Source of the DNA: Streptomyces iconiensis
GTDB lineage: Bacteria > Actinomycetota > Actinomycetes > Streptomycetales > Streptomycetaceae
DNA: 64,000 bases
Direction of reading: 5' to 3'
NCBI RefSeq assembly: GCF_028657195.3
Contig: NZ_JANCPR020000033.1
Location: 1 to 64,000 of the forward strand
Below, piece by piece: positions 1 to 9,677 of the stretch (within the stretch, counting starts at the first letter, position 1; every line of letters starts with the position of its first letter). Position numbers and translations under genes: made by a program. The notes under the pieces are model-generated. The model was not told the DNA's origin. It searched no databases and saw only the letters and a list, made by a program, of their open reading frames with translations.

Positions 1-151
1 CTCCCCTCCCTGCCCCTCCCCTCCCCCTGACTGGGCCCTGTGCGGCCGTGACCGGCCATGACCGGCCCACTCTCGAACAGCTCAAAATCGCCGTCCCTCG
101 ATGTGGTGACAAAATGTCGCCAAATCACTACCGCTCGCTACCATCACGGTC

Positions 152-568
152 GTGAACCACGCAGCCCGCCGCATCGGCCGATCCCTCGCCCTCGTTCTCC
201 CGGTCGTCCTCGTCCTGTCGGGGACACTCGCCGTCACCCGCGTCCCCTGGGCCACGGCACCCTCGGATTCCCAAGTGCTCACCGCCTCCGCCGAGAAGGC
301 GTCCACACAGGCGAAGTCCCGTGCCCCGCAGGACGTGCTCAGGGAACGCCTCGTCGCCGAGCTACAGGAGGAGAACCCCAGCACGGCGCTGACCAGCCTC
401 CAGCGCGAGATCACCCGCAAGCCGACCCTGGCGCGGCACTGCGCGGCGATCGCGCGGGCGCTGGGCAAGGCGGCGGTCAGGAAGTACGGCAGTGCGCACC
501 GCGCGCAGCGCTACTCGCGGCCCGTGTGCGACACCTCCTTCGCCTACGGCGTCGCCCAGATGCACTGA
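152..568 (+). CDS. Small secreted protein of unknown function
   Basis: 138-residue protein starting at GTG. The first about 30 residues have basic residues, a long hydrophobic core rich in Leu/Val, then small residues, as in a Sec signal peptide, so the mature part is probably exported. The rest is Ala/Arg/Gln-rich, with Cys near residues 94 and 126 that could form one disulfide, and ends in a short Met-His tail. I do not recognise a family. It lies 47 nt upstream of the nucleotidyltransferase on the same strand and could be cotranscribed. The overlapping frame that runs through the downstream gene is a shadow. Confidence 0.7.
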   Translation: MNHAARRIGRSLALVLPVVLVLSGTLAVTRVPWATAPSDSQVLTASAEKASTQAKSRAPQDVLRERLVAELQEENPSTALTSLQREITRKPTLARHCAAIARALGKAAVRKYGSAHRAQRYSRPVCDTSFAYGVAQMH

Positions 569-615
569 ACCGCGGCTCGAAGAGCGCGCCCGCCGGGGCG
601 CATAGGCTGCGGCTC

Positions 616-1326
616 ATGACCCAGCACCCGACTCAGGCCGTGATCCTTGCCGGTGGACAGGGATCACGGCTGCGGCCGTACACCGACGACCGCCCCAAGC
701 CCATGGTGGAGATCCCCGGTACGGGCATCCCGATCATCGGCCACCAACTGGCCTGGTTGGCCTCCGAGGGCGTCACCGACGCCGTCGTCTCCTCCGGCCA
801 CCTCGCCGAGGTGCTGGAGGACTGGCTCGCGCAGGCCGAACTCCCCTGCCGCGTCACGACGGTGATCGAACGCGAGCCGCTGGGCCGCGGTGGCGGGCTG
901 AAGTTCGCCGCGAGGTCGCTGCCCCGCCCCGACGAGCCGTGGTACGCGACCAACGGCGACGTCTGGACCCGCTTCTCGCTGCGCGAGATGGCCGCCTTCC
1001 ACGCCGAACGTGACGCGACCGCCACGCTCGCACTGGCCCGCCCCCGCATTCCCTGGGGCGCCGTGGAGACGGACGAGTTCGGGCACGTTCTCGACTTCAT
1101 CGAGGCCCCGCCGTCCCCGTACCTCATCAACGCGGGCGTCTACGTGTTCTCGGCCGGCTTCGCCGGTCTCCTCCCCGAGCGCGGCGACCACGAGCGCACC
1201 ACGTTCCCCGGCCTCGCGCGCGAACGCCGCCTGGCGGGCTTCCCTCTCCCCCAGGGCTCCTACTGGCGTGCCATCGACACTGCCAAGGACCTGACGGAGG
1301 CAGCCAAGGAACTGGCGGACAAGTAG
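616..1326 (+). CDS. Nucleotidyltransferase (sugar-1-phosphate NTP transferase family)
   Basis: 236 residues from ATG; an open frame extends far upstream but lacks the family there. Residues 8-30 hold the nucleotide-binding signature LAGGQGSRLRPYTDDRPKPM, and NGDVW near residue 115 is the usual metal-binding region. Family members join an NTP to a sugar-1-phosphate (glucose-1-P thymidylyl- or mannose-1-P guanylyltransferases). The protein is short: it has the catalytic domain only and lacks the C-terminal left-handed beta-helix of bifunctional enzymes. The substrate cannot be fixed from sequence. It is followed by tandem 28-bp repeats and a terminator. Confidence 0.85.
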   Translation: MTQHPTQAVILAGGQGSRLRPYTDDRPKPMVEIPGTGIPIIGHQLAWLASEGVTDAVVSSGHLAEVLEDWLAQAELPCRVTTVIEREPLGRGGGLKFAARSLPRPDEPWYATNGDVWTRFSLREMAAFHAERDATATLALARPRIPWGAVETDEFGHVLDFIEAPPSPYLINAGVYVFSAGFAGLLPERGDHERTTFPGLARERRLAGFPLPQGSYWRAIDTAKDLTEAAKELADK

Positions 1327-1382
1327 CACGCGAAAACGGCCCGCCGGGCCGGGAGCAACCAGCCCCGCAACATGCCCGTGGA

Positions 1383-1463
1383 GCACCAGTAGCGCGCCCG
1401 CACAGGCAGGGCACCAGTAGCACGCCAGCACAAGCAACGCACCAGTAGCGCACAACAACAGGC
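1383..1463. repeat. 28-bp tandem repeat, three copies
   Basis: GCACCAGTAGC begins at 1383, 1411 and 1439, an exact 28-bp period, with the rest of each unit diverged but clearly related (alternating GCRC and CASCACARGCA blocks). It lies just after the nucleotidyltransferase stop codon in non-coding DNA. Confidence 0.8.
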
Positions 1464-1515
1464 TTGGTCCTTATGGGCGTTCAGCGCGCCCGTAGTGCGC
1501 ACGGCGCACGCGAAA

Positions 1516-1552
1516 GGGCTGCCGGCCCTCCCCTCGGAGGAGCCGGCAGCCC
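1516..1552 (+). terminator. Hairpin terminator between convergent genes
   Basis: Perfect 11-bp arms GGGCTGCCGGC (1516-1526) and GCCGGCAGCCC (1542-1552) around a 15-nt loop. It sits between the plus-strand nucleotidyltransferase and the minus-strand DoxX gene, so it can serve both. As usual in Streptomyces there is no long T run. Confidence 0.8.
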
Positions 1553-1659
1553 TCGTTCTGTGCCGCCGCCCGGACGGTGCGCGTACCGTCTGCGCCTGCG
1601 TGGCGCCTGCGTGGCGCTTACGTATCGGCTACGTGCCGCCTACGTGCCGTCCGCGCGGC

Positions 1660-3420
1660 TCAGCCCAACAGGCCGCCCAGGGCGCCGCTTCCGCCACCGC
1701 CGCCTCCCGACGACGAGCCACCGCCGTCCGAGGACGAGCCACCGCCGCCGTTCGCGGACGACGAGGAGGTGGCGGCACCGCTCTCCGGGCCGGCCGTCGT
1801 GCCGCCCGTCGCGGTCGGTGCCTGCTGCGGTGTGCGCTGCTGCTGCGGAGGCGCCGACTGCTGGGCGGCCGGGTCGCGCCGCGGCTGTGCCTGGCCCTGT
1901 CCCTGGCTCGGCGTGGTCTCGGGCCCGCTGGTGGCGCGCTGCTCGCCCGGGCTGGCAGCGGGGGACGAGGGGCGCTTCTTGCGGCGGTCTTGGCGCTCAC
2001 CTGGCGTGCCCGTCGCGCCGGGGCCCTGGGACGCCTGGCCCGAGGTCGCGCGGTCTCCGGGCACCTCGGGGAGCGGGGAGCCCGGCAGCCTGTTGGTGGG
2101 CGTCTCACCGCGTTCGGGGACTGTGGCCGTCTGCGAGGAGCGTACGGCGCTGCCGAGCAGCGAGCCGACGAGCAGCGCGAGCCCGACGATCACCGTGGCG
2201 AGAACCGTGCCCCTGCGCAGTACACGGCGGCGCAGATCGCCGATCTCCACACGGGGTCCGAGCCTGCGCCATGCCTCGCTCGCGAGGCGCCCGTCGACGG
2301 AGTAGACCGGCGCTCCCGCGATGATCAGCGGGCTCCAGGCGGCGAGGTAGATGATGTCCGGCGCGTCGTAGGCGGGAACGGTGCTCCAGCTGACGGTCAT
2401 CAGCAGGGCGGCCGAGAGCAGCGCGCCGAGCGAGGCCGCCACCCGCTGCCACAGGCCGAACATCGTCAGCACGCCCACGATGACCTGGAGGAAGGCCACC
2501 GTCAGGCCGGAGCCGACGGGGTGTGCCAGCGCGAAGTCGCGGAGCGGTGAGGCGATGGTCCACGGGTCGAGGGAGCGCAGCCAGGTGACCATGGAGCCGC
2601 GCCGGCCGCCGTCGAAGTAGACGGGGTCGCAGAGCTTGCCCATGCCGGCGTACACGGTGATGAAGCCGAGGAAGACGCGCAGCGGGAGGAGCACGACGCC
2701 GAGGTTCATCCGGCGCCCGGGATAGTACGCGTGCCGCACGCCGTCGCGGCGGCGCCGGTCGTCGGCGCCGGTGGCGTCCTGCTCGCCCTCGTAGGAGACC
2801 GTCTCCAACTCGCCGGTCTCGTACGGTTCGTCGTAGGCGCCGCGGGTGGGTCGTACGCCGCTCAGCAGCGGTTCGGCCTCGGAGGGCTGCGGGCTGCGTG
2901 GCGGCCCCACGACGGTTGCCGGGCCCGGACGGCCTTGGGGTGCGGGGTCGTTGACGCGGGGCAGCGCCTGTGTCGAGTCCGCCGGTGCGGGTTCCGTCCC
3001 GGTGAGGGTCGTGCCCCCCGCCGTCCGTACGGCCTGGAGCAGCCTGGTCGCTCCGGTGTCCTCGGGGCCGGCGTGACCGCTCCATACGACGGGCGCGCGG
3101 CGCCTGTTGCCCCCTCCCTGCGCCGGGGTGGGCGCGTGGCCCGTGACGGCGGGGAGGGGTGCGGTGTCCTCGAACGTCGTATGCCGGGCGCCGCGCACGG
3201 GAGTTGGGGGCGTGCCGGGCGGTGCGGCGGCGGACGCCGAGCCGAGCCGCACACGGAAACTCGCGTGGCTGACGACCACTTCGGCGGGGTCTGACGGGAC
3301 CTTGACCGTGCTCAGTACCGGCTCGTCGTCGAAGAAACCGCGCGGGCTTGCCCCTGGGCTGCCCCCAGGGCTTCGGCCCGGAGCGCCGGGTGCGCGGGGT
3401 GTTCTGGTGTCCACACTCAT
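1660..3420 (-). CDS. DoxX-family membrane protein with long disordered termini
   Basis: 586 residues. The first about 235 are Pro/Gly/Thr-rich with charged patches and no recognisable fold. Residues 238-370 contain four hydrophobic segments typical of the DoxX family, including the LPLRVFLGFITVYAGMGKL stretch and GLWQRVAASLGALLSAALL. One more membrane segment follows at about 403-424, then a 150-residue tail rich in Gln, Pro, Ser and Gly ending in poly-Gly/Ser. DoxX proteins are small membrane subunits linked to quinone or thiosulfate redox systems; this one is three to four times the usual size because of its extensions. It precedes rlmB in the opposite order to transcription, 83 nt away. 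Confidence 0.8.
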   Translation of the reverse strand: MSVDTRTPRAPGAPGRSPGGSPGASPRGFFDDEPVLSTVKVPSDPAEVVVSHASFRVRLGSASAAAPPGTPPTPVRGARHTTFEDTAPLPAVTGHAPTPAQGGGNRRRAPVVWSGHAGPEDTGATRLLQAVRTAGGTTLTGTEPAPADSTQALPRVNDPAPQGRPGPATVVGPPRSPQPSEAEPLLSGVRPTRGAYDEPYETGELETVSYEGEQDATGADDRRRRDGVRHAYYPGRRMNLGVVLLPLRVFLGFITVYAGMGKLCDPVYFDGGRRGSMVTWLRSLDPWTIASPLRDFALAHPVGSGLTVAFLQVIVGVLTMFGLWQRVAASLGALLSAALLMTVSWSTVPAYDAPDIIYLAAWSPLIIAGAPVYSVDGRLASEAWRRLGPRVEIGDLRRRVLRRGTVLATVIVGLALLVGSLLGSAVRSSQTATVPERGETPTNRLPGSPLPEVPGDRATSGQASQGPGATGTPGERQDRRKKRPSSPAASPGEQRATSGPETTPSQGQGQAQPRRDPAAQQSAPPQQQRTPQQAPTATGGTTAGPESGAATSSSSANGGGGSSSDGGGSSSGGGGGGSGALGGLLG

Positions 3421-3503
3421 CTAACCGAGTGATGGACGCTTAGGACACTGCCTTGACCCCGCCGATCTGTCCGAGACCCGTCAAGATCACCAGCGTCGCG
3501 ACG

Positions 3504-4430
3504 TCAGCGGCGCCGTGACGCCTCGTAGAGGACGACGCCCGCCGCGACACCCGCGTTCAGCGACTCGGCGCCACCCGGCATCGGGATGCGCGCGAGGATG
3601 TCGCAGGTCTGCCCCACCAGCCGGGAGAGGCCCTTGCCCTCGCTGCCGATGACCACGACGAGCGGCCCGTCGAGGGCAGCGACGTCATGGAGTTCGACAT
3701 CGCCGTCGGCCGCGAGGCCCACGACGGTGAGACCCGCCTTCTGGTACTGCTCCAGGGTGCGGGTGAGGTTGGTGGCGCGCGCGACCGGTGTGCGCGCCGC
3801 CGTACCGGCCGAGGTCTTCCACGCGCCGGCCGACATCCCGGCGGCACGCCGCTCCGGCACCACCACGCCGTGCCCGCCGAAGGCGGAGACGGAACGGACG
3901 ACGGCGCCGAGGTTACGCGGGTCCGTCACGCCGTCCAGCGCGACGATCAGCGGCTCCTGGCCCTTGTCGAACGCCGCCGAGGCGAGGTCCTCGGGGTGCG
4001 CGTACTCGTACGGCGGGATCTGGAGGACGACGCCCTGGTGGTTGAGCCCGTTCGTCATCCGGTCCAGCTCGGGCTTGGGCGCCTCGACCAGGTGGATGCC
4101 GCCGCGCTCGCCCGCGTAGCGGACCGCCTCGCGCACGCGCTCGTCGTTGTCGATGAACTGCTGTACGTAGAAGGCGTTCGCCGGGACGCCCTCGCGGAGC
4201 GCCTCGACGACGGAGTTACGGCCTACGACCAGCTCGGAGGTGCCCTTGCCGCCGCGGGGGCCACCGCGCTGCTGCGGCTTGCCCTGCGTGCGGCGTGCCT
4301 TGGCCTGGGCGGCGCGCTGCTTGGCGTGCCCCTTGCGCATCTCGGCGGGCGGGGTCGGGCCCCTGCCCTCCAGGCCGCGTCGGCGATTACCGCCGCTGCC
4401 GACCTGCGCGCCCTTCTTCTTCCCGGCCAT
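3504..4430 (-). CDS. rlmB: 23S rRNA 2'-O-methyltransferase, TrmH/SpoU (SPOUT) family
   Basis: 308 residues starting MAGKKKG, preceded by an AGGTG ribosome site; a longer open frame begins at 4550 but its extra 40 residues look non-coding. A basic N-terminal tail (1-75) is followed by the substrate-binding domain and the SPOUT methyltransferase domain. Three SPOUT motifs are visible: LDGVTDPRNLGAVVRS, VIGSEGKGLSRL and RIPMPGGAESLNAGVA, which form the trefoil knot and SAM site. It should methylate a ribose in 23S rRNA (G2251 in the E. coli enzyme). It follows cysS, as in mycobacteria and Streptomyces. Confidence 0.93.
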   Translation of the reverse strand: MAGKKKGAQVGSGGNRRRGLEGRGPTPPAEMRKGHAKQRAAQAKARRTQGKPQQRGGPRGGKGTSELVVGRNSVVEALREGVPANAFYVQQFIDNDERVREAVRYAGERGGIHLVEAPKPELDRMTNGLNHQGVVLQIPPYEYAHPEDLASAAFDKGQEPLIVALDGVTDPRNLGAVVRSVSAFGGHGVVVPERRAAGMSAGAWKTSAGTAARTPVARATNLTRTLEQYQKAGLTVVGLAADGDVELHDVAALDGPLVVVIGSEGKGLSRLVGQTCDILARIPMPGGAESLNAGVAAGVVLYEASRRR

Positions 4431-4564
4431 CAGGGCACCTACCTGTTTCCTACTACGTGTCGTTTGTGCGTACGGATACCAACGGTACCTGGCCGCGGCC
4501 CCTCCCTTTCCCGCTTCTCGCGGGGGAGGGCGCCCGCGCACCCCGTTCACGCGCGTCCGCGCTC

Positions 4565-4610
4565 GTCCTCAAGCGCCGCGGGGACCTGCCGCCCGGCGGC
4601 GCTTGAGGAC
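4565..4610. repeat. Long perfect palindrome of the dispersed Streptomyces type, between cysS and rlmB
   Basis: Perfect 15-bp arms GTCCTCAAGCGCCGC (4565-4579) and GCGGCGCTTGAGGAC (4596-4610) with a 16-nt loop that is itself G/C-rich. The GTCCTCAA..GCCG / CGGC..TTGAGGAC ends resemble a palindromic intergenic element I recall as common in Streptomyces genomes. It could also end cysS transcription. No second copy is present in this window. Confidence 0.65.
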
Positions 4611-4615
4611 GGGTT

Positions 4616-6013
<1,398 letters not shown>

Positions 6014-6086
6014 GGGTTCAAGCCTAGTAGCCCGGGGACCGTGCCATGCCGCCACCTCGGCAAGGTCCCCGAGCGCCGCGGCCCTG

Positions 6087-6488
6087 TCAGACGGCCCCGA
6101 CGAGCTTGCGGGGCGTGATGCGGACGACGACGCGCTCCGCTTCCTGCTCCGACTGCGGGTTGAACTCGGCGTAGCTCTTGCCGACGTACTTGCGCGCCAA
6201 CTCGTCGATCAGTTCCTGACCGCCCTCGGTGCTCAGGGTGGCGGTGCCGCGCACCTCCACGTACGTGTACGGCGACTCGGCCGGGTTCACCAGGACGGTG
6301 ACGCGGGGATCGCGGCGTATGTTCAGCACCTTGCGGCGGTCCACGGTGGTCGAGATGAGCAGGTCGTCGCCGTCCCGCTTGACCCAGACCGGGGACACCT
6401 GGGGGGTGCCGTCGGGCTGGACGGTGGCGACGGCGACGAAGACCTTGCCGTCGAGGATCTTCTTGAGGTTGTCGGAGAGCTGTGCCAC
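6087..6488 (-). CDS. PPOX-class (F420-dependent type) oxidoreductase
   Basis: 133 residues from a GTG with AAGGA 8 nt upstream. Split beta-barrel fold of the pyridoxamine-5-phosphate-oxidase superfamily: FVAVATVQPDGTPQVSPVWVKRD, DRRKVLNIRRDPRVTV and YVEVRGTATL are typical cofactor-binding strands. In actinobacteria most short members of this type use F420 rather than FMN. The substrate is unknown. It lies between the MFS gene (70 nt upstream) and cysS on the same strand. Confidence 0.85.
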   Translation of the reverse strand: MAQLSDNLKKILDGKVFVAVATVQPDGTPQVSPVWVKRDGDDLLISTTVDRRKVLNIRRDPRVTVLVNPAESPYTYVEVRGTATLSTEGGQELIDELARKYVGKSYAEFNPQSEQEAERVVVRITPRKLVGAV

Positions 6489-6558
6489 GGGATGGGTCCT
6501 TCCCTCACGGTGGTGTGTCTCGTACGTACCTGTGCCTCGAAACGTAACCAACGTGCCG

Positions 6559-7800
6559 TCAGCGGCAGGGGTTCCGCACCCGCACAGCGCGGCCGGCGAC
6601 GGCTCCCAGGAGGGGGACGCAGGCGAGCAGCGACCAGACGACCACTGGCGCGAGCCCTGTGCCGAACAGAGCGCCGGTCGCGGCGCTGCCGCCGAGGACG
6701 ACGAGGCCGGAGAGCGACGACAACGCGCCCATGCTGAAGCCGAGATGGCGCTCGTCCACCAGTTCCGTCACCAGGGCGCGTGCGGCGGGCACGGCGAGCA
6801 TCTGTCCGAGCGTGAGCAGCAGTACGTACACCGCGGCCGGGCCCAGCCCCGGCGTGCCCCGCAGCGCCGCGGGCGCCGCCGCCGCGACCGTGAGGAAGCC
6901 GGCGGAGACGACGGCCAGGCCCAGGCAGAGGGCCGTACGGTGCCCGATCCGTTCACCGGCGGCGCGGGTGACGGGGAGCTGCGCGCAGACCACCAGGAGG
7001 GAGGAGAGCGCGAAGAGCCAGCCGAGCGCCGCCTGGGATCCGGTCGCGCGGACGACCTCTTCGGGCAGGGCGAGGTAGAGCTGGTTGTAGGCGAGCAGGT
7101 AGGTGCTGTAGGCGAGGCAGAGCAGCAGGAAAGGGCCGTTCCGCGCGGTCGCGCGCAGCGCTCCTTGCGGGTGCCGGGCCGCGGCGCCGTCCCTGTGGTG
7201 CTCACCGCGCGGCATCCAGCGCCAGTGCCCTGCCAGTACGGCGACGAAGACGGCGGCGCCGGCCCAGCAGGCCGTACGGAAGTCGGCGAGCAGCAACAGG
7301 GAGCCCAGCAGCGGTCCGAGAAAGGCGCCTGCCTGCCCGGCGGCGGAGAAGACGGCGAGGGTACGGGCGCGCGGGTGCCCTGTGGCCTGCTCGTGGCGTA
7401 CGGCCTGCCGTGCCGTCTCGGACTCGACGGCGGGCGAGAAGAGCGCGGCGGCGAAGCCGACGCAGACGACGGCGGAGACGACGGCCACCGTGCTCTGCGC
7501 GTACCCGAGCCACACGAACCCCGCTATGCGCAGCACGCACCCGGCGAGCACGACGGGACGCGGGCCGTAGCGGTCGGTGAGCGCTCCGCCGACGACGAAC
7601 AGGCCCTGCTGGCTGAACGTCCGCAGCCCCAGCACGAGGCCCACCAGCCAACCGCCCATCCCGAGCGCACCGCCCAGGTGCTCGGCGAGGTAGGGCAGCA
7701 CGGCGAAGAACCCGACGTTGAACGCGAGCTGGGTTCCGGCGAGAAGGCGTATGAAGGGCGGGAGCGTACGTATGTCGCCGAGGGAGCGGCCGGACTTCAC
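6559..7800 (-). CDS. MFS transporter of the metal/peptide transporter cassette
   Basis: 413 residues starting at a GTG that overlaps the stop of the ABC permease by GTGA, so the two are translationally coupled. Twelve hydrophobic segments are visible; GGALTDRYGPRP after helix 2 is the MFS motif A. It belongs to the drug/efflux-like branch. Its position in an operon with a nickel/peptide-type ABC importer recalls the MFS exporter CntE beside the CntABCDF importer of staphylopine systems, which suggests, but does not prove, export of a small metal-binding molecule. The open frame extends upstream inside the permease gene as a shadow. Confidence 0.87.
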   Translation of the reverse strand: MKSGRSLGDIRTLPPFIRLLAGTQLAFNVGFFAVLPYLAEHLGGALGMGGWLVGLVLGLRTFSQQGLFVVGGALTDRYGPRPVVLAGCVLRIAGFVWLGYAQSTVAVVSAVVCVGFAAALFSPAVESETARQAVRHEQATGHPRARTLAVFSAAGQAGAFLGPLLGSLLLLADFRTACWAGAAVFVAVLAGHWRWMPRGEHHRDGAAARHPQGALRATARNGPFLLLCLAYSTYLLAYNQLYLALPEEVVRATGSQAALGWLFALSSLLVVCAQLPVTRAAGERIGHRTALCLGLAVVSAGFLTVAAAAPAALRGTPGLGPAAVYVLLLTLGQMLAVPAARALVTELVDERHLGFSMGALSSLSGLVVLGGSAATGALFGTGLAPVVVWSLLACVPLLGAVAGRAVRVRNPCR

Positions 7801-9677
7801 CCCGAACGCCCCCGTCGCCACGGACGTACGCGCAGGCCGCCCAGCGCCCCCAGCACGACGGCGAGTACCCCGACCACCACCAGCGCGCCGGCGGGCGCGA
7901 GAACGGCCCAGGGCGCGCGCTCGGCGTACGGCATGTTCTCCGAGAGCATCCGGCCCCACTCCGGGGCCGGTGCCCCGGCGCCCAGGCCGAGGAAGCCCAG
8001 CGAGGCGAGTGCGAGGGCCAGCGCGGGGATGCGCAGGACGGCGTGGCGCACGACGGGCGGCAGGACGCCCGGCAGCACGTGTCGCCGCAGCAGGTACCAG
8101 CGTCCCGCGCCGAGCGCGAGCGCGCCTTCCAGGTGCCCCGAGGCCCGTTCCTCCTCGTACAGGCCCGCCGTGTGCGCGGCGAGCGGCGCCCAGGCGACCA
8201 GCGCGACGGCAGCGGCGGCGCCGTACTGGCCGGGCCCCGCGATACCCGCGACGACGAGCCCCGACAGGACGGGCGGCAGCGCGTTGACGACCTCGCGCAG
8301 GCCCTCGGTCCAGCGTGTGAGCACCCCGAGTGCGACGCCCGCGACGAGCGCGACGGCGGCGACGGCGACGGCCGTGAGCGCGGTACGCGCGGCGCCGTGG
8401 CCGAGCCGGGCGAGGATGTCGCGGCCGAGCGAGTCGGTGCCGAGCGGATGTGCGGCGCTGGGCGCTGCGAGCCTGGCCGCCGCGTCGACGTGCAACGGGT
8501 CGCGCGTGAGCCCGGCGACGACCACGGCGGCCAGCAGGGCGCCGAGCCCGGCCGCCGACCAGATCAGCGTGCGGCCGGGGCGCGGCTCGGCGCGGCGCAG
8601 CGCCGGCATGGCGCCCGCCTCCAGGGCAGGCCCGATGACGGCCCTGCGTACGGCGCGTACGGCGACGCCGACGGCGAGACCGAGCGCGAGCAGCGCCAGG
8701 ACGCACGCCTGGAGCACGGGCAGGTCCTGTGCGAGCGCGGCGCTGAGCGCGGTGCCGCCGAGGCCGGGGATGGAGAACAGCGTCTCGACGGTGACGGCGC
8801 CGCCGGTCAGGCCGACCATGACGAAGCCGAACTGCGGGAGCAGCGGCGGCAGTACGCGCCGCAGCGCCTGCCGCGCGACGTGCGCGGGCGGCAGCCCGCA
8901 GGCGAACGCCGTACGGACCCACGGTTCGGCGAAGGCACCGGGCAGCGCGTCGTCCAGGAGCCGCCCGAGCAGCCCGCCAGCGGGGATGCCCATGGCGAGC
9001 GCCGGCAGCACGGCGGTGGCCGCTCCGCCCCAGCCGAGCGCGGGGAACCAGCCGAGCTGTACGGCGAACACGGTCGCGAACACGGCGGCCAGCAGGAACT
9101 CGGGCAGCGCCGCCAGCAGCGCTCCCACGGCGCCGGCCCGCGTCCGCCGGGGACGCGCGGCGGGGCCTCGCGCACCGGCGCTGAGCGTACGGAAGCTGAG
9201 CGCCGCGGCGACCAGTACGGCGACGGCGAGGGAGACGCCCATGAGGGAGAGCGAGACGCCGAGCGCGGACAGTACGTCGGGCGCGACCGGCTGCCCCGAG
9301 ACCCAGGAGGTGCCGAAGTCGCCGCGTACGGCGCCCGCGAGCCAGTCACCGAGCAGCCTGAGCGGCCCCGCGTCGAGCCCGGTCCCGGCGCGGATGGCGT
9401 CGAGGGCGCCGGGGGTCGGCTCGCGGTCGGCGTAGCGGGCGTGCAGGATCGTGCGGGCCGGGTCCGTACGGGTCAGCCACGGCAGCAGCCCGACGACGGC
9501 GAGCACCCCTGCGGCGGCGAGCACGCGGCCCGCCGTGGCCCGGGACGCGAGGCCACGCACGGGCGCCGCCCAGCGCCTGCCGCTTCCCGCCGAGTCACCT
9601 GTCGCGCCGCGACGCCCTGCCCCGGCTGCGCGCGCGAGGCACGCGCGGAACACGCACGCGGCCAGGCGCGCGCTCAC
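7797..9677 (-). CDS. Dipeptide/nickel-type ABC permease, two permeases fused into one chain
   Basis: 626 residues from GTG overlapping the stop of the binding-protein gene (GTGA). The N-terminal half (about 1-330) is DppB/NikB-like, with GDFGTSWVSGQPVAPDVLSA and an EAA loop at EPWVRTAFACGLPPAHVARQ. The C-terminal half is DppC/NikC-like: HPLGTDSLGRDILARLGHGA and a second EAA loop at GHLEGALALGAGRWYLLRRH. In most operons these are separate genes; here a single polypeptide holds both inner-membrane halves. No ATP-binding subunit is encoded nearby. Likely a metal-chelate or peptide importer. Confidence 0.88.
   Translation of the reverse strand: MSARLAACVFRACLARAAGAGRRGATGDSAGSGRRWAAPVRGLASRATAGRVLAAAGVLAVVGLLPWLTRTDPARTILHARYADREPTPGALDAIRAGTGLDAGPLRLLGDWLAGAVRGDFGTSWVSGQPVAPDVLSALGVSLSLMGVSLAVAVLVAAALSFRTLSAGARGPAARPRRTRAGAVGALLAALPEFLLAAVFATVFAVQLGWFPALGWGGAATAVLPALAMGIPAGGLLGRLLDDALPGAFAEPWVRTAFACGLPPAHVARQALRRVLPPLLPQFGFVMVGLTGGAVTVETLFSIPGLGGTALSAALAQDLPVLQACVLALLALGLAVGVAVRAVRRAVIGPALEAGAMPALRRAEPRPGRTLIWSAAGLGALLAAVVVAGLTRDPLHVDAAARLAAPSAAHPLGTDSLGRDILARLGHGAARTALTAVAVAAVALVAGVALGVLTRWTEGLREVVNALPPVLSGLVVAGIAGPGQYGAAAAVALVAWAPLAAHTAGLYEEERASGHLEGALALGAGRWYLLRRHVLPGVLPPVVRHAVLRIPALALALASLGFLGLGAGAPAPEWGRMLSENMPYAERAPWAVLAPAGALVVVGVLAVVLGALGGLRVRPWRRGRSG

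Noticed and set aside
58..615. Long open frame upstream of the nucleotidyltransferase
   Set aside because: It overlaps the secreted-protein gene in another frame, and the conserved enzyme starts at 616.
1383..1463. Possible CRISPR array
   Set aside because: Units are contiguous 28-mers with no unique spacers and no cas genes.
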